Shown here piece after piece: positions 45,449 through 55,028 of a stretch of DNA of 64,000 nt. Under the pieces are notes generated by a model. The model made no database searches, was not told where the DNA came from, and saw nothing but the letters and a program-made list of their open reading frames with translations. A program made the position numbers and the translations under genes. Origin of the DNA: Bradyrhizobium manausense (GTDB taxonomy: Bacteria > Pseudomonadota > Alphaproteobacteria > Rhizobiales > Xanthobacteraceae); NCBI RefSeq assembly GCF_018129685.1, contig NZ_JAFCLG010000002.1, forward strand, positions 491,377-555,376, in the 5' to 3' direction. Each line of letters starts with the position of its first letter. Position 1 is the first letter of the stretch.

Positions 45449-45871
45449 GTCGATCTGCAGAATATTCGATACGCTGTGGCAGCAGCGGGTCACGGTAGCT
45501 TTCGGCGCGCGTCCGAAGTATTGTTGCTTCGGCAATCCACGCTTAGCCGTTGCATTAGCCAGCTCGAACATTCGCTCGGTATGACCGTCTTCGAGCGATT
45601 CAGCGGCGGGGTACGAGCAACGATGGCTGGACGAGATGTTCTCCGAACTGCTCGATCAATCCTGGAACAGATGGATTCGCTGGCGAAGAGCACGCACCAC
45701 GTCGGCCGTGGCGAAGCGGGACGGCTGTCCCTTGGCTTCTATACATCGATTTCCACCGGGAATCTGCGGACAACGCTCGTGGATTTCCAGAATCGGTCGC
45801 ATCGAAATTTACCGGTTCGAGCAATACTCTGCCTTGTCTGGAGCGCCGCGACTCGGCTGCTCACGGAGTAA
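45449..45871 (+). pseudogene. LysR-family regulator, degenerate copy
   Basis: The open frame contains a LysR winged-helix region (LQNIRYAVAAAGHGSFRRAS, QSTLSRCISQLEHSLGMTVF, GGVRATMAGRD) and the start of the effector domain (RLSLGFYTSISTGNLRTTL). It then diverges and stops at 45871; homology appears to continue in another frame, indicating a frameshift. No ATG is present at the expected start (GTC GAT CTG CAG). It is a paralogue of the intact gene at 45956. Confidence 0.78.
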
Positions 45872-45955
45872 GCCGCATCATCTTACAACCAAAAATTGTC
45901 TTAATGTTTTACACGATCCAACTCGGCGCAACTTAAGCATGATGGTGTCGCTCAT

Positions 45956-46912
45956 ATGGACAATACGAATTTTGCCGGCCTGTCCGTCGGGGGCCGACGC
46001 TTAACCGTTGTATTCAGTCAACTTCAACACGCAGTCGCTGCGGCAGATTACGGGAGTTTCAGACAAGCCGCCCATGCATTGTCGATAAAGCAGTCGACAC
46101 TCAGTCGTTCTATCCAGCTACTTGAGCACTCGATGGGCGTCGTCATCTTCGAGCGGTCAAGTGGTGGCGTTCGCGCAACGCCGGCGGGTCGTCACTTTCT
46201 GCGCATGACGCGCTCGATACTTGAACAGATCGAGGCGCTGATCGCATCGACAAGAGCGAATGGATCTGGCGAATCCGGTCGTCTCATCATCGGTTTTTGT
46301 ACTTCGCTGACGGCAGGAAATCTGCGCGCGACATTGCTCGACTTCAAGAAGCTATTCCCGCAGGTCGAACTTGTTACCGTCGAGAGATCGAGAACGCGGC
46401 TCTCAACCGCGCTTCGCAACGGTGTCATCGACGTGAGCATCATCACGGGCGACCCGCAACTCCTCGATAGCAACACCACTTCGCTCTGGAGTGAACGAAT
46501 TCTGGTTGTTCTGCCGAGTGATCATCTTCTGGCTGCGCGCGAAGTCATTTACTGGACAGATTTGCGGGATCAGACTGTTCTGCTCAGCCATTACGATCCA
46601 GGACGCGAGCTAGAGGATCTCTTGAATGCAAAGCTGGTCTCCCCTGGTGATCGGCCCCGCATCGAACGTCATGACGTGAGTCGTGGTGTCATCAAAAGCT
46701 TGATCGCGGTGGGGTTTGGCATCAGTCTTGTACTGGAATCCGATATTGGCGCCAACTTTTCCGGTCTGGTCTATCGGGAGTTGCGCGACGGGACGGGGCC
46801 AAGCCGCATCGGCTTTTCGGCGGTCTGGCGGACCGACAACGAAAACCCTCCCCTCCAAAACTTCCTCAAAATGCTTTCCGAGCGCTATCACCTCGGTCCG
46901 GTGTCCCCGTGA
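45956..46912 (+). CDS. LysR-family transcriptional regulator
   Basis: 318 residues, full length. The HTH region QHAVAAADYGSFRQAAHALS with IKQSTLSRSIQLLEHSMG is followed by the linker SILEQIEALIAS and a type 2 periplasmic-binding-like effector domain (RLIIGFCTSLTAGNLRATLL to VLESDIGANFSG). It is convergent with the trb operon and overlaps the DUF2274 gene by 25 bases. It may regulate transfer or the neighbouring catabolic genes; the sequence does not show which. Confidence 0.9.
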   Translation: MDNTNFAGLSVGGRRLTVVFSQLQHAVAAADYGSFRQAAHALSIKQSTLSRSIQLLEHSMGVVIFERSSGGVRATPAGRHFLRMTRSILEQIEALIASTRANGSGESGRLIIGFCTSLTAGNLRATLLDFKKLFPQVELVTVERSRTRLSTALRNGVIDVSIITGDPQLLDSNTTSLWSERILVVLPSDHLLAAREVIYWTDLRDQTVLLSHYDPGRELEDLLNAKLVSPGDRPRIERHDVSRGVIKSLIAVGFGISLVLESDIGANFSGLVYRELRDGTGPSRIGFSAVWRTDNENPPLQNFLKMLSERYHLGPVSP

Positions 46913-47127
46913 GACGCCCTTCGTGATCTTGCAAAAGCGCGGTCAGTCGCCATGAAGCGCGCCAACATTGGCGCGATCAGCTTTGCTGGATCATGCGCAG
47001 ACTGGCCGCTCTCGTGCGCGAGAATTTCGGCGTAAGCAAGCAGATCACGATGTACGGCCGCGGGGATCTCGACAGTCAACTTCACCGACTTATCGTCAGC
47101 GATGGCGCCGAGTTTAAGTTTTGCCAT
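46888..47127 (-). CDS. DUF2274-family protein at end of trb operon
   Basis: 79 residues from ATG 47127 (MAKLKLGAIADDKSVKLTVE), 10 bp after trbI. Small proteins of this family regularly follow trbI in alphaproteobacterial conjugative elements. VKLTVEIPAAVHRDLLAYAE looks like a ribbon-helix-helix DNA-binding fold, so it may regulate the operon. Its end overlaps the convergent lysR gene. Confidence 0.8.
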   Translation of the reverse strand: MAKLKLGAIADDKSVKLTVEIPAAVHRDLLAYAEILAHESGQSAHDPAKLIAPMLARFMATDRAFARSRRASHGDTGPR

Positions 47128-47137
47128 ATCTATCTCC

Positions 47138-48361
47138 CTACCCTTTGTAAGGCTCAAGGACCAGATCGCGGTTGACGATCACGCGGACCGGGAAACCCGG
47201 CCGAATTGTCAGCGTTGGCTGAATGTTTAGATTCCGCTGAACAACTTTCTGTCCAGTCTGATTTAAACTGTCGCTCGATCCGCGACGAAGCGCCTGGATG
47301 ACGTCGCTATTGCTGCCAGTACCGGAAGTGGATCCAAGCTCACTGCCGACGCCGAGCAAGGTAGACAAGAGCGCTGCCTTGAACAGAGCGCCCCAATGGT
47401 TGTCGACGTCGTCCTCAAGGCCGGCGTAACCGGCGGTATCGGCACCGGCCTGACGCTCCAACACGATTGAGCGACCGTTCGGCATGATGAGGCGGGTCCA
47501 CACCAGCAGGACGCGCGACTGACCGAAGGCAACCTGGCTGTCATAAATTCCGATGAGCCGCGTCCCTTGCGGAATGAGGAGGAAACGCCCGGTCGGGCTG
47601 TCATAGATATTCTCGGTTACCTGAGCGGTGATTTGGCCCGGGAGATCCGAGCGGATTCCCGTAATCAGCGACGCTGAGATAACGTTACCCGCCTGCACCA
47701 CATAAGACGACGACGGCGCGGCGACCCGATCCGGGCTTGTGGTGCGGCGATCGACCGAAGCGTTGACGAAGGCTAACTTGCGATCCTGGCCGTTCTGCGC
47801 GAAGGCGTCGTCCGCTGCCAGCGCGGGCTGGCTGGTCTGGTTCGGCACCGTCGTCGAGGAGGTACCGACCGAAGCAGCCTGTGCAATCGAGGGTGCCAAC
47901 TCTCGAATACTGGTCGATGCAAACAGCCGGCTCAAGCGGGCTGCCTCGGTTTCCTGACCGAGACGTTGCTGCTCGGAATCGATTGCAGCTATCCCCGCCG
48001 ACGGCGAGTTTTGCGCGTTCAAGATCGGACGTCCGAGATCGCCTGGCAGAGCCGGTCCGAGCGGTGGTGCCTGGCGAGGCATACCGGCATAGTCGCGTGG
48101 CAGTCCGGTAAGGCCATCGGCGACGTTGTGATGGTCCGTCGTGTAGAGCTCTGACAGCGCTGACGTGTGCGATCGATTGTTCTGCAAAGCCCAAAATATC
48201 GCGCCTAAGATGGCAGCCGATCCGATTGCCGCGCCGCCAGCCAGGACCTTCCGGGACAGTCTTGTGACGCGCGGGCGCTCAGCGCGCAAACGCATCGAGC
48301 CCGATCGGTCGGTTTCATTGCCTCCGCCCGGCCGAATGCCGGCTTCCCGGTCCGTGCTCAC
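47138..48361 (-). CDS. trbI: Conjugal transfer protein TrbI (VirB10 type)
   Basis: 407 residues. Cytoplasmic N-terminus, one membrane span (VLAGGAAIGSAAILGAIFWA), a long proline/serine-rich periplasmic linker and the VirB10 beta-barrel-forming C-terminus (GTRLIGIYDSQVAFGQSRV, VWTRLIMPNGRSIVL). It bridges inner and outer membrane in the type IV secretion channel. Overlaps trbG by 4 bases. Confidence 0.93.
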   Translation of the reverse strand: MSTDREAGIRPGGGNETDRSGSMRLRAERPRVTRLSRKVLAGGAAIGSAAILGAIFWALQNNRSHTSALSELYTTDHHNVADGLTGLPRDYAGMPRQAPPLGPALPGDLGRPILNAQNSPSAGIAAIDSEQQRLGQETEAARLSRLFASTSIRELAPSIAQAASVGTSSTTVPNQTSQPALAADDAFAQNGQDRKLAFVNASVDRRTTSPDRVAAPSSSYVVQAGNVISASLITGIRSDLPGQITAQVTENIYDSPTGRFLLIPQGTRLIGIYDSQVAFGQSRVLLVWTRLIMPNGRSIVLERQAGADTAGYAGLEDDVDNHWGALFKAALLSTLLGVGSELGSTSGTGSNSDVIQALRRGSSDSLNQTGQKVVQRNLNIQPTLTIRPGFPVRVIVNRDLVLEPYKG

Positions 48362-49353
48362 CGCGTCCTCCCGTCGGTGCGGCTGATGCGGACGGTTTGC
48401 TGATGCTCACCGCCCATGCGGAGTTCAGCCGCGGCGAACATGCGGTCGACGATGTAGTAGTTCTGCCGCACCCGATAATTGACGAGTTGACCGTCGCCTT
48501 CGGGGCCGATGACAAACAGTGGCGGCGCCTCTCCCTGCGCGATGCCTCCGGGCATCTCGATATAGACCTTGGAACCGTCATCGAACGCGGAGATGGGACG
48601 CCAGGGCGGGTTGTCGCCCTCGATGGCGTACCGAAACCTCAATCGCGAGATATCAACGCCCTCGACAATTGGCGTGGCTGCCTCGGCGCTCGCATTCTGG
48701 CGGCGCAACGCGATCAGTTGATCCTGCGGATACTGCCAGGATACCGAAGCCATATAGGTCTTTTCCGCGGAACGGAGCTCAAGCAGATACGTGCGACGGT
48801 CGGTGTTGATCACGAGATTGGAGACGAGGTCAGGTCGTGTGGGCTTGACTAGAACGTGGATACGCTTGGTGGGACCCGCCCCGCTCTCGGTATCGCCGAT
48901 GATCCAGCGCACGGTATCGCCAGCGGCGACCGGTCCGGAACCGACGAGCTGTTCGCCTTCCTGCAAGGCGACGTCAGTCACCTGCCCCGGCGCGGCATAC
49001 ACCTGATAAAGCGCGCCCGCAGCGAACGGATAGACCTGCACCGCGTTGATATAGCCATTGCGGGTCGGCTGCATGCGGGCCGCGGCATTGGCCTTTTCAA
49101 CACGCTTGCGGGGATCGCCAGACTCAGGCTTCGGGTGTCCGTCATGCAGCGGCTTGAGCTGGCCGGGAAGCGGCAGCAGTTTCGGCACTTCGACGATTTC
49201 GACCGGCTTCGGTGGATCGGCAAGCTGGACGGCAGGTTGCGCCTCACCGTCATATGAAATCTCCGGCGGCGGCTTTAGCGGAATGGTGCAACTGGCGAGC
49301 GTTGAAACGGAAAGAAGCAGAACCTGCAATGCGGCTTTGCGCGAAAGCTTCAT
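48358..49353 (-). CDS. trbG: Conjugal transfer protein TrbG (VirB9 type)
   Basis: 331 residues. Signal sequence ending in a lipobox (LSVSTLASC), so it is probably a lipoprotein. VirB9-type domain: YPFAAGALYQVYAAPGQVTD, then VNYRVRQNYYIVDRMF near the C-terminus. Part of the outer-membrane core complex with TrbI. Overlaps trbF and trbI by 4 bases each. Confidence 0.92.
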   Translation of the reverse strand: MKLSRKAALQVLLLSVSTLASCTIPLKPPPEISYDGEAQPAVQLADPPKPVEIVEVPKLLPLPGQLKPLHDGHPKPESGDPRKRVEKANAAARMQPTRNGYINAVQVYPFAAGALYQVYAAPGQVTDVALQEGEQLVGSGPVAAGDTVRWIIGDTESGAGPTKRIHVLVKPTRPDLVSNLVINTDRRTYLLELRSAEKTYMASVSWQYPQDQLIALRRQNASAEAATPIVEGVDISRLRFRYAIEGDNPPWRPISAFDDGSKVYIEMPGGIAQGEAPPLFVIGPEGDGQLVNYRVRQNYYIVDRMFAAAELRMGGEHQQTVRISRTDGRTR

Positions 49354-50033
49354 TGTCCCAACTCCTTCGACCAGTTGATGGCGTTAACGTAGACCCCAAG
49401 AGGATTCTTGCGCAGACGATCGGCATCGCGCGGTGTATCGATCACGACGGTGAGGATGGCGGTCCAGCGCTCGGTCGCGCTCAGGCTTCCGTTCTCGTAA
49501 ACACGCTGAATCCAGGCAACGCGGAATGAGGTCGGCGACGCCCGGATGACGCTGGAGACCTCGACGGAGATCTGCAGCTTGCCCAGATTGGCAAAGGGAT
49601 CGTTGGTCCGGGCGAAATCATTAAGTGCCGCCGCACCCCGATCGGTGGTGAAGTCGTAGGCGCGTAGCCAGTCCTGGCGCAGCACGATGCCGTCGGCCGG
49701 CAATCCCCTCACATCCTCTATGAAACGTGCGAGGTGGAAGGCGATCTGCGGATCGGTCGGCTGATAGCTACTATCGGCCGGCGCCACGGCCTGGGCCAGA
49801 CCCAGGCGATCGACCTGCACCACCCACGGCGTAACCGTGCCGCGCACGGATTGCCAAACGAGACCACAAGCGAGACCGCCAGACAGCATCAAACAGCCAA
49901 GGGCCATCAACCGCCAATTGCTGGCCTGAACGCGAGCCGACCCGATGCGTTCGTCCCAGACTTGCGCCGCCCGTTGATAGGGAGTTTCTGATTTGGGCGT
50001 GCGGCCGTAGCGTACGGAAGGACGTTTGAACAT
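49350..50033 (-). CDS. trbF: Conjugal transfer protein TrbF (VirB8 type)
   Basis: 227 residues: short cytoplasmic N-terminus (TPYQRAAQVWDERIGSARVQ in the wider family; here KSETPYQRAAQVWDERIG), one membrane span (LMALGCLMLSGGLACGLVW) and a VirB8-like periplasmic domain with FRVAWIQRVYENG and ending NPLGVYVNAINWSKEL. Assembly factor of the mating channel. Confidence 0.92.
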   Translation of the reverse strand: MFKRPSVRYGRTPKSETPYQRAAQVWDERIGSARVQASNWRLMALGCLMLSGGLACGLVWQSVRGTVTPWVVQVDRLGLAQAVAPADSSYQPTDPQIAFHLARFIEDVRGLPADGIVLRQDWLRAYDFTTDRGAAALNDFARTNDPFANLGKLQISVEVSSVIRASPTSFRVAWIQRVYENGSLSATERWTAILTVVIDTPRDADRLRKNPLGVYVNAINWSKELGQ

Positions 50034-51229
50034 TAGTTTTTACTTTCGGAGAGATCGACAGACGCACCGCCACCACCGTGATCGCCGGAGCGAACCGCAT
50101 GGGTCACCGTGGAAGCGCCATGGCTCAGGGTTTGCGAGCGTTTCATGCGCGTTGCCCAGGCTGGTGAGCTACCTGTGGATGGCGAACCTGGAGAGGCGGC
50201 ACTCTGCCCTGCTTCATGGGCACTCGATGCCGCCGCTGTCTGAGGAAGTGGGGTGGTCACACTAGAAGCAGCCGCGAGAACGGACGCGCTGCCCCGGGCA
50301 GCGCCGGCGAGCACTCCACCCGCAGCGCCCGCGGCCAGGCCGGCGCCAGCCACGCCGGCGGCAACAACGCCACCCGCCGCGAGGCCCGTACCGACGGCAG
50401 CGCCGGCGCCGAGTTGTGGCCCGCCGGAGACAATGCCGTTGGCAATCCCAGGACCGAAGATTCCGAGCCCCAATAGAGACAGTGCCGCCAGTACCATGGA
50501 CATGGCGTCTTCAATGGTGGGTTGATTGCCGCCGAAACCAACAGTGAATTGCGAGAACAAGGTCGATCCGATGCCGACGATGACGGCGAGGACCATCGCC
50601 TTGACGCCCGATGAGATGACGTTTCCGAGTACGCGCTCGGCGGCAAACGCGGTCTTGCCGAACAGGCCGAAGGGGATCAGCACGAAGCCAGCCAACGTGG
50701 TCAGCTTGAACTCGATCAGCGTCACAAAGAGCTGGATCGCCAGGATGAAGAAGGCGAGCAGCACCACGATCCAGGCGAACAGCAGCACTGTGATCTGAAC
50801 GAAATTCTCAAAGAAGCTGATGTAGCCCATCAAGCCCGAGATCGAGTCCAGGATCGGACGGCCGGCGTCGATGCCGACCTGGGCAACGCGGCCGGGACTC
50901 AGGAGATCGGCCGTGGACATGCCGGTGCCAGACGCCTTGAGGCCAAGTCCGGCAAAACTTTCGAAGACGATACGGGCGAGGTTATTCCAGTTTCCGATGA
51001 GATAGGCGAAGACGCCGACGAACAATGTCTTCTTGGCGAGCCGCGCGATGATGTCCTCATCCCCGCCCCAGCTCCAGAATATGGCTGCAAGCGTGATATC
51101 GATTGCCGCCAATGTCGTGGCGAGGAACGCGACTTCGCCGTTGAGCAAGCCGAAGCCGGAATCGATATAGCGGGTAAAAACCTCGAGGAAACGGTCGATA
51201 ACCCCTGTGCCACCCATCAGCGTGTCCAA
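50033..51229 (-). CDS. trbL: Conjugal transfer protein TrbL (VirB6 type)
   Basis: 398 residues: polytopic membrane protein with at least five hydrophobic segments (e.g. VQITVLLFAWIVVLLAFFIL), then an alanine/glycine-rich, low-complexity region (roughly residues 255-330) and a polar C-terminal tail rich in Ser, Pro and Gly. Forms the inner-membrane channel. Overlaps trbK by 13 bases and ends at the trbF start. Confidence 0.92.
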   Translation of the reverse strand: MDTLMGGTGVIDRFLEVFTRYIDSGFGLLNGEVAFLATTLAAIDITLAAIFWSWGGDEDIIARLAKKTLFVGVFAYLIGNWNNLARIVFESFAGLGLKASGTGMSTADLLSPGRVAQVGIDAGRPILDSISGLMGYISFFENFVQITVLLFAWIVVLLAFFILAIQLFVTLIEFKLTTLAGFVLIPFGLFGKTAFAAERVLGNVISSGVKAMVLAVIVGIGSTLFSQFTVGFGGNQPTIEDAMSMVLAALSLLGLGIFGPGIANGIVSGGPQLGAGAAVGTGLAAGGVVAAGVAGAGLAAGAAGGVLAGAARGSASVLAAASSVTTPLPQTAAASSAHEAGQSAASPGSPSTGSSPAWATRMKRSQTLSHGASTVTHAVRSGDHGGGGASVDLSESKN

Positions 51230-51579
51230 CCCTGTTCAACTCCGTGCGGCAGGACACCGTCCTGGCTCTTCATGGGCACAGCGGGCGCATCGGAGGACAA
51301 CGCGACTGATGGTTGCGGCGATTTCGTCGATGCAAAGAAACGCTGACGGTTTTCGGCCCAAATGCGGCGACAGGTGTCGAGTACCGCGCCATCATCCGGC
51401 GTGATCGTCCGGCAGCGCGCGATCTCGCTAACGAGTGCCGCCTCACCATGCCCCAGTGGCGTCAAGACCGCAGCGTCCTCGCTGCGTCGACTCTGGATCA
51501 AGGCCACGGCGACAATCAACACGCCAAAACCGATTGCCGCGGCCCACGCGAACTGCCGAGGTGTGAGATACGGATACAT
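51217..51579 (-). CDS. TrbK-like (TrbK-alt) putative entry exclusion protein
   Basis: 120 residues with one N-terminal membrane anchor (FAWAAAIGFGVLIVAVALIQ) and a short external domain with two cysteines (RCRTITPDDGAVLDTCRRIW). Its place between trbJ and trbL and the cysteine pair match the alternative TrbK family described as entry exclusion factors. It overlaps trbJ by one base (TGATG). Confidence 0.78.
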   Translation of the reverse strand: MYPYLTPRQFAWAAAIGFGVLIVAVALIQSRRSEDAAVLTPLGHGEAALVSEIARCRTITPDDGAVLDTCRRIWAENRQRFFASTKSPQPSVALSSDAPAVPMKSQDGVLPHGVEQGWTR

Positions 51580-52313
51580 CAGTGAAACATCTGAACGGTC
51601 GTTGGCTGATAACCGGCACCTAGCGTCAGGAAACGCCGAAGTTGCTCCCTGCCCTGATCCTGTGCTGACGTGCGCTGTGCGGCTTCAAGACTCTGCGCGC
51701 GTCCCTGCGCCGCGACAGTCGCGGTGAGATCGGCGAGTTGCTGGGCCTGCAGAGCGGCGAGTTGATTGCCGGCTTGCGCTGCCTGCAGCGCGCCGGCGGC
51801 CGACTGGCTCGATGTCACCAGCGCCGCAGCCTGGGTACGGTTGGTGTCGAGATTGCCGACCACGCCTGCCTGCACCCGCAGCGCATCCTGAAACGCCGCA
51901 ACCGAGGTCTGCCAGCGTGCCTGCGCATTCGATATCAGCGCCTGATTTGTTATTCCCGCTGAGGCCGGGGCGTAAGTCGTCGAGAAGGCATGATCGATCT
52001 GGTTGATATCGTAGGCGATACGCTGCGCCTGGTTCAGAAGCTGCTGGGTGCGCTGGATCGAGGCTTGCAGCTGCTGGAGCGACGAATATGGCAGGCTCGC
52101 GAGATTTCTCGCCTGATTGATCAGCATCTGCGCTTGGTTCTGCAGAGACGTAATCTGGTTGTTGATCTGCTGCAGCGCACGAGCGGCCGTGAGCACATTT
52201 TGCGCATAGTTGTTCGGATCGAACACGACGACCTGCGCCGAAGACGGTGGTGTTGCGAAGCCGATTGCAAGCGCGGCGACACTTACCGCCGCGAGACGAC
52301 GGATAACGTTCAT
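51579..52313 (-). CDS. trbJ: Conjugal transfer protein TrbJ (VirB5 type)
   Basis: 244 residues: signal peptide (LAAVSVAALAIGFATPPSSA) and a helical, glutamine/alanine-rich mature protein (FDPNNYAQNVLTAARALQQI; QAQMLINQARNLASL), probably coiled coil. Periplasmic or surface minor pilus component. Overlaps trbE by 4 bases. Confidence 0.92.
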   Translation of the reverse strand: MNVIRRLAAVSVAALAIGFATPPSSAQVVVFDPNNYAQNVLTAARALQQINNQITSLQNQAQMLINQARNLASLPYSSLQQLQASIQRTQQLLNQAQRIAYDINQIDHAFSTTYAPASAGITNQALISNAQARWQTSVAAFQDALRVQAGVVGNLDTNRTQAAALVTSSQSAAGALQAAQAGNQLAALQAQQLADLTATVAAQGRAQSLEAAQRTSAQDQGREQLRRFLTLGAGYQPTTVQMFH

Positions 52314-54751
52314 GGTTTTTCTCCCTCGGCTGGAGAAACGGGAATGATGTCGGCCGCCCAGGCAAGGCCACGGTGGTTCAGCCAGGCGGCAACGAAACCT
52401 CCCCGGCCGTGCGCGGCGAGGATTTCGGCAATCGCAGCCTGGTCCGACTTTGATGATGCGGCCGTAAAAGCGAGCGCGACGTCGCCAAGACCGAGCTCAA
52501 ATAGCCGATTGCCGCGCCGCGACTGGCAGTAGTAATCGCGCTTCGGCGTCGCGCGCGCGAGGATCTCGATCTGGCGGTCGTTCAAACCGAAACGTTGGTA
52601 GATCGCGGTGATTTGCGGCTCGATCGCCCGCTCGTTCGGCAAGAACAGCCGCGTCGGGCAGCTCTCAATGATAGCGGGCGCGATTGCGGAGCCATCGATG
52701 TCGGACAGCGACTGGGTGGCGAAGATGACAGACGCATTCTTCTTGCGAAGCGTCTTCAGCCATTCCCGCAACTGGCCAGCAAAGCCCTGGTCATCGAGGG
52801 CGAGCCAGCCTTCATCGACAATCAGCAAGGTGGGCCGGCCATCGAGTCGGCCCTCGATGCGATGAAAGAGATAGGCCAGCACGGCCGGCGCGGCGGAGGT
52901 GCCGATCAGTCCCTCGGTTTCAAAGGCCTGAACTTCGGCCGCTCCCAATCGCTCGGCTTCCGCATCGAGTAACCGGCCATAGGGTCCGCCGAGGCAATAG
53001 GGTTGCAGCGCGCGCTTGAGCGTCTGGGATTGCAACAGCACCGACAGGCCAGTCAGCGAGCGTTCCGCTGGAGGTGCCGACGCAAGCGAGGTCAGAGCCG
53101 ACCAGAGGTGATCTTTTGCTTCCGGTGTAATGACGATCGTTTCGCGGCTGAGGATATTGGCGATCCATTCCGCCGCCCACGCGCGTTCCGCGGCGTCATC
53201 GATGAGCGCCAGGGGCTGGAGCGCGACGGGCTCGCTTGCGTCGTCCGACAGCGCGCCCCCGAGATCATGCCAGTCGCCGTCCATGGCGAGCGCGGCCGCG
53301 CGGATCGAACCGCCGAAGTCGAATGCGAAAACCTGGCTTCCCGGATAACGGCGGAACTGCAGCGCCATCAGCACCAGAAGCACCGACTTGCCGGCGCCGG
53401 TCGGACCCACGACTAGCGTATGGCCGACATCCCCGACATGCAGCGAAAATCGAAACGGGGTTGCTCCCTCCGTTCGCGCGAAAAATAATGCCGGTGCGCC
53501 CAGATGCTCGTCTCGCGCGGGGCCTGCCCAGACCGCCGAGAGCGGTATCATATGCGCGAGATTGAGTGTGGAGACCGGCGGCTGCCGGACGTTGGCGTAA
53601 GGATGCCCAGGCAGCGACCCCAGCCAGGCCTCCACGGCATTGACGCTCTCGATCATGCAGGTGAAGTCGCGTCCCTGGATGACTTTCTCGACCAGCCGCA
53701 GCTTCTCGTCGGCAACACGGGGGTCGTCGTCCCATACCGTTACCGTGGCGGTAACGAAGGCCTGTCCGATGGCGTCGGATCCGAGTTCCTGCAACGCCGC
53801 ATCGGCATCGATCGCCTTGTTGTGAGCGTCGGTATCGAGTAGCGATGACGCCTCGTTGGTCATCACCTCCTTCAGAATCGCGGCGATCGATTTGCGCTTG
53901 GCGAACCATTGCCGCCGGATTTTGGTCAGCAACCTCGTGGCATCAGTCTTGTCGAGCATGATGGCGCGGGTCGACCAGCGATAGGCGAAGGCGAGCCGGT
54001 TGAGTTCGTCCAGAATCCCAGGGGTTGTGGCGGTCGGAAACCCGACCACGGTCAGCACCCGCAGATGCGAATTCCCGAGCACCGGCTCGAGGCCGCCGAT
54101 CAGGGGCTCATCCGCCAGCACCGCGTCGAGATACATCGGAATCTCGGGGACGCGGACGCGCTGGCGCCTGGTTGACACAGTCGAATGCAGATAGGTCAGC
54201 GTTTCCTCGTCATCGAGCCATCCGATCTCGGGCATGAAACCCTCGACAAGCCCAAGCACGCGCTCGGTGCGGTCGACAAATCCACGCTGGACTTCGCGCG
54301 CGTCCGCATCCCCATTGCGATCGCGGCCCTCGTAGAGGAAGCGCTCGGCTCGCCCTGTCTCTTCCGGTGGCGGCAGATAGAGAAAGGTCAGGAAATAACT
54401 GGACTCGTAATGTGCGCCCTCCTGCTCGAATTGAGCGCGGCGCTCGACGTCGACCATGGCCGACGCCACATCCGGGAAATACCCTTCCGGATAATTGCTT
54501 GCGGGGTGCCGCTGCGCCTCGACAAAGACAGCCCAACCCGAGCCCAGCCGCCGCAACGCGTTGTTCAAACGGCCGGCGACACCGACGAGTTCGGCAGGCA
54601 CCGCCGAATCCAGGTCCGGCCCCCGAAATTTTGCCGTACGCTGAAACGAGCCATCCTTGTTGAGGACAATGCCCTTATCTACCAAAGCTGCCCAGGGCAG
54701 GAAATCCGCAAGCTGGCTGGTCGACCGCCGGTATTCAGCAAGATTCATCAT
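52310..54751 (-). CDS. trbE: Conjugal transfer ATPase TrbE (VirB4 type)
   Basis: 813 residues from ATG 54751 (MMNLAEYRRSTSQLADFLPW), with a GGGGG run about 9 bases upstream; the open frame extends 67 codons further through trbD and is not used. Walker A in VGPTGAGKSVLL, Walker B in LLIVDEGWLAL, plus SVIFATQSLSDIDGS. Cytoplasmic motor that energises channel assembly and pilus biogenesis. Confidence 0.94.
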   Translation of the reverse strand: MMNLAEYRRSTSQLADFLPWAALVDKGIVLNKDGSFQRTAKFRGPDLDSAVPAELVGVAGRLNNALRRLGSGWAVFVEAQRHPASNYPEGYFPDVASAMVDVERRAQFEQEGAHYESSYFLTFLYLPPPEETGRAERFLYEGRDRNGDADAREVQRGFVDRTERVLGLVEGFMPEIGWLDDEETLTYLHSTVSTRRQRVRVPEIPMYLDAVLADEPLIGGLEPVLGNSHLRVLTVVGFPTATTPGILDELNRLAFAYRWSTRAIMLDKTDATRLLTKIRRQWFAKRKSIAAILKEVMTNEASSLLDTDAHNKAIDADAALQELGSDAIGQAFVTATVTVWDDDPRVADEKLRLVEKVIQGRDFTCMIESVNAVEAWLGSLPGHPYANVRQPPVSTLNLAHMIPLSAVWAGPARDEHLGAPALFFARTEGATPFRFSLHVGDVGHTLVVGPTGAGKSVLLVLMALQFRRYPGSQVFAFDFGGSIRAAALAMDGDWHDLGGALSDDASEPVALQPLALIDDAAERAWAAEWIANILSRETIVITPEAKDHLWSALTSLASAPPAERSLTGLSVLLQSQTLKRALQPYCLGGPYGRLLDAEAERLGAAEVQAFETEGLIGTSAAPAVLAYLFHRIEGRLDGRPTLLIVDEGWLALDDQGFAGQLREWLKTLRKKNASVIFATQSLSDIDGSAIAPAIIESCPTRLFLPNERAIEPQITAIYQRFGLNDRQIEILARATPKRDYYCQSRRGNRLFELGLGDVALAFTAASSKSDQAAIAEILAAHGRGGFVAAWLNHRGLAWAADIIPVSPAEGEKP

Positions 54752-54755
54752 CGGT

Positions 54756-55028
54756 TCAGACCCCCAAATATCCGGAGATGCGGAGATGCCGGCGCACGAC
54801 GTCGACGAATTGGGGATCACGCTTGGCCGCCCACACTGCGGCGGCCTGACCAAGGATCCCGAGCAGGAGGCCGGCGACCCATAGCCGCAGACCGAGACCG
54901 AGCGCCGCCGCCAAAGTGCCGTTGAGAATCGCAACGGCGCGCGGTGCGCCACCCAGCAGGATCGGCTCAGTCAGCGAGCGGTGCACTGGCACGGTGAAGC
55001 CGAGGATCGGGTCGGTCGCATCCATCAC
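54756..55028 (-). CDS. trbD: Conjugal transfer protein TrbD (VirB3 type)
   Basis: 90 residues: GFTVPVHRSLTEPILLGGAP is the conserved N-terminal segment, followed by two membrane spans (ILNGTLAAALGLGLRLWVAG and LLLGILGQAAAVWAAK). Small inner-membrane partner of TrbE. Overlaps trbC by 4 bases and lies 4 bp from trbE. Confidence 0.92.
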   Translation of the reverse strand: MMDATDPILGFTVPVHRSLTEPILLGGAPRAVAILNGTLAAALGLGLRLWVAGLLLGILGQAAAVWAAKRDPQFVDVVRRHLRISGYLGV

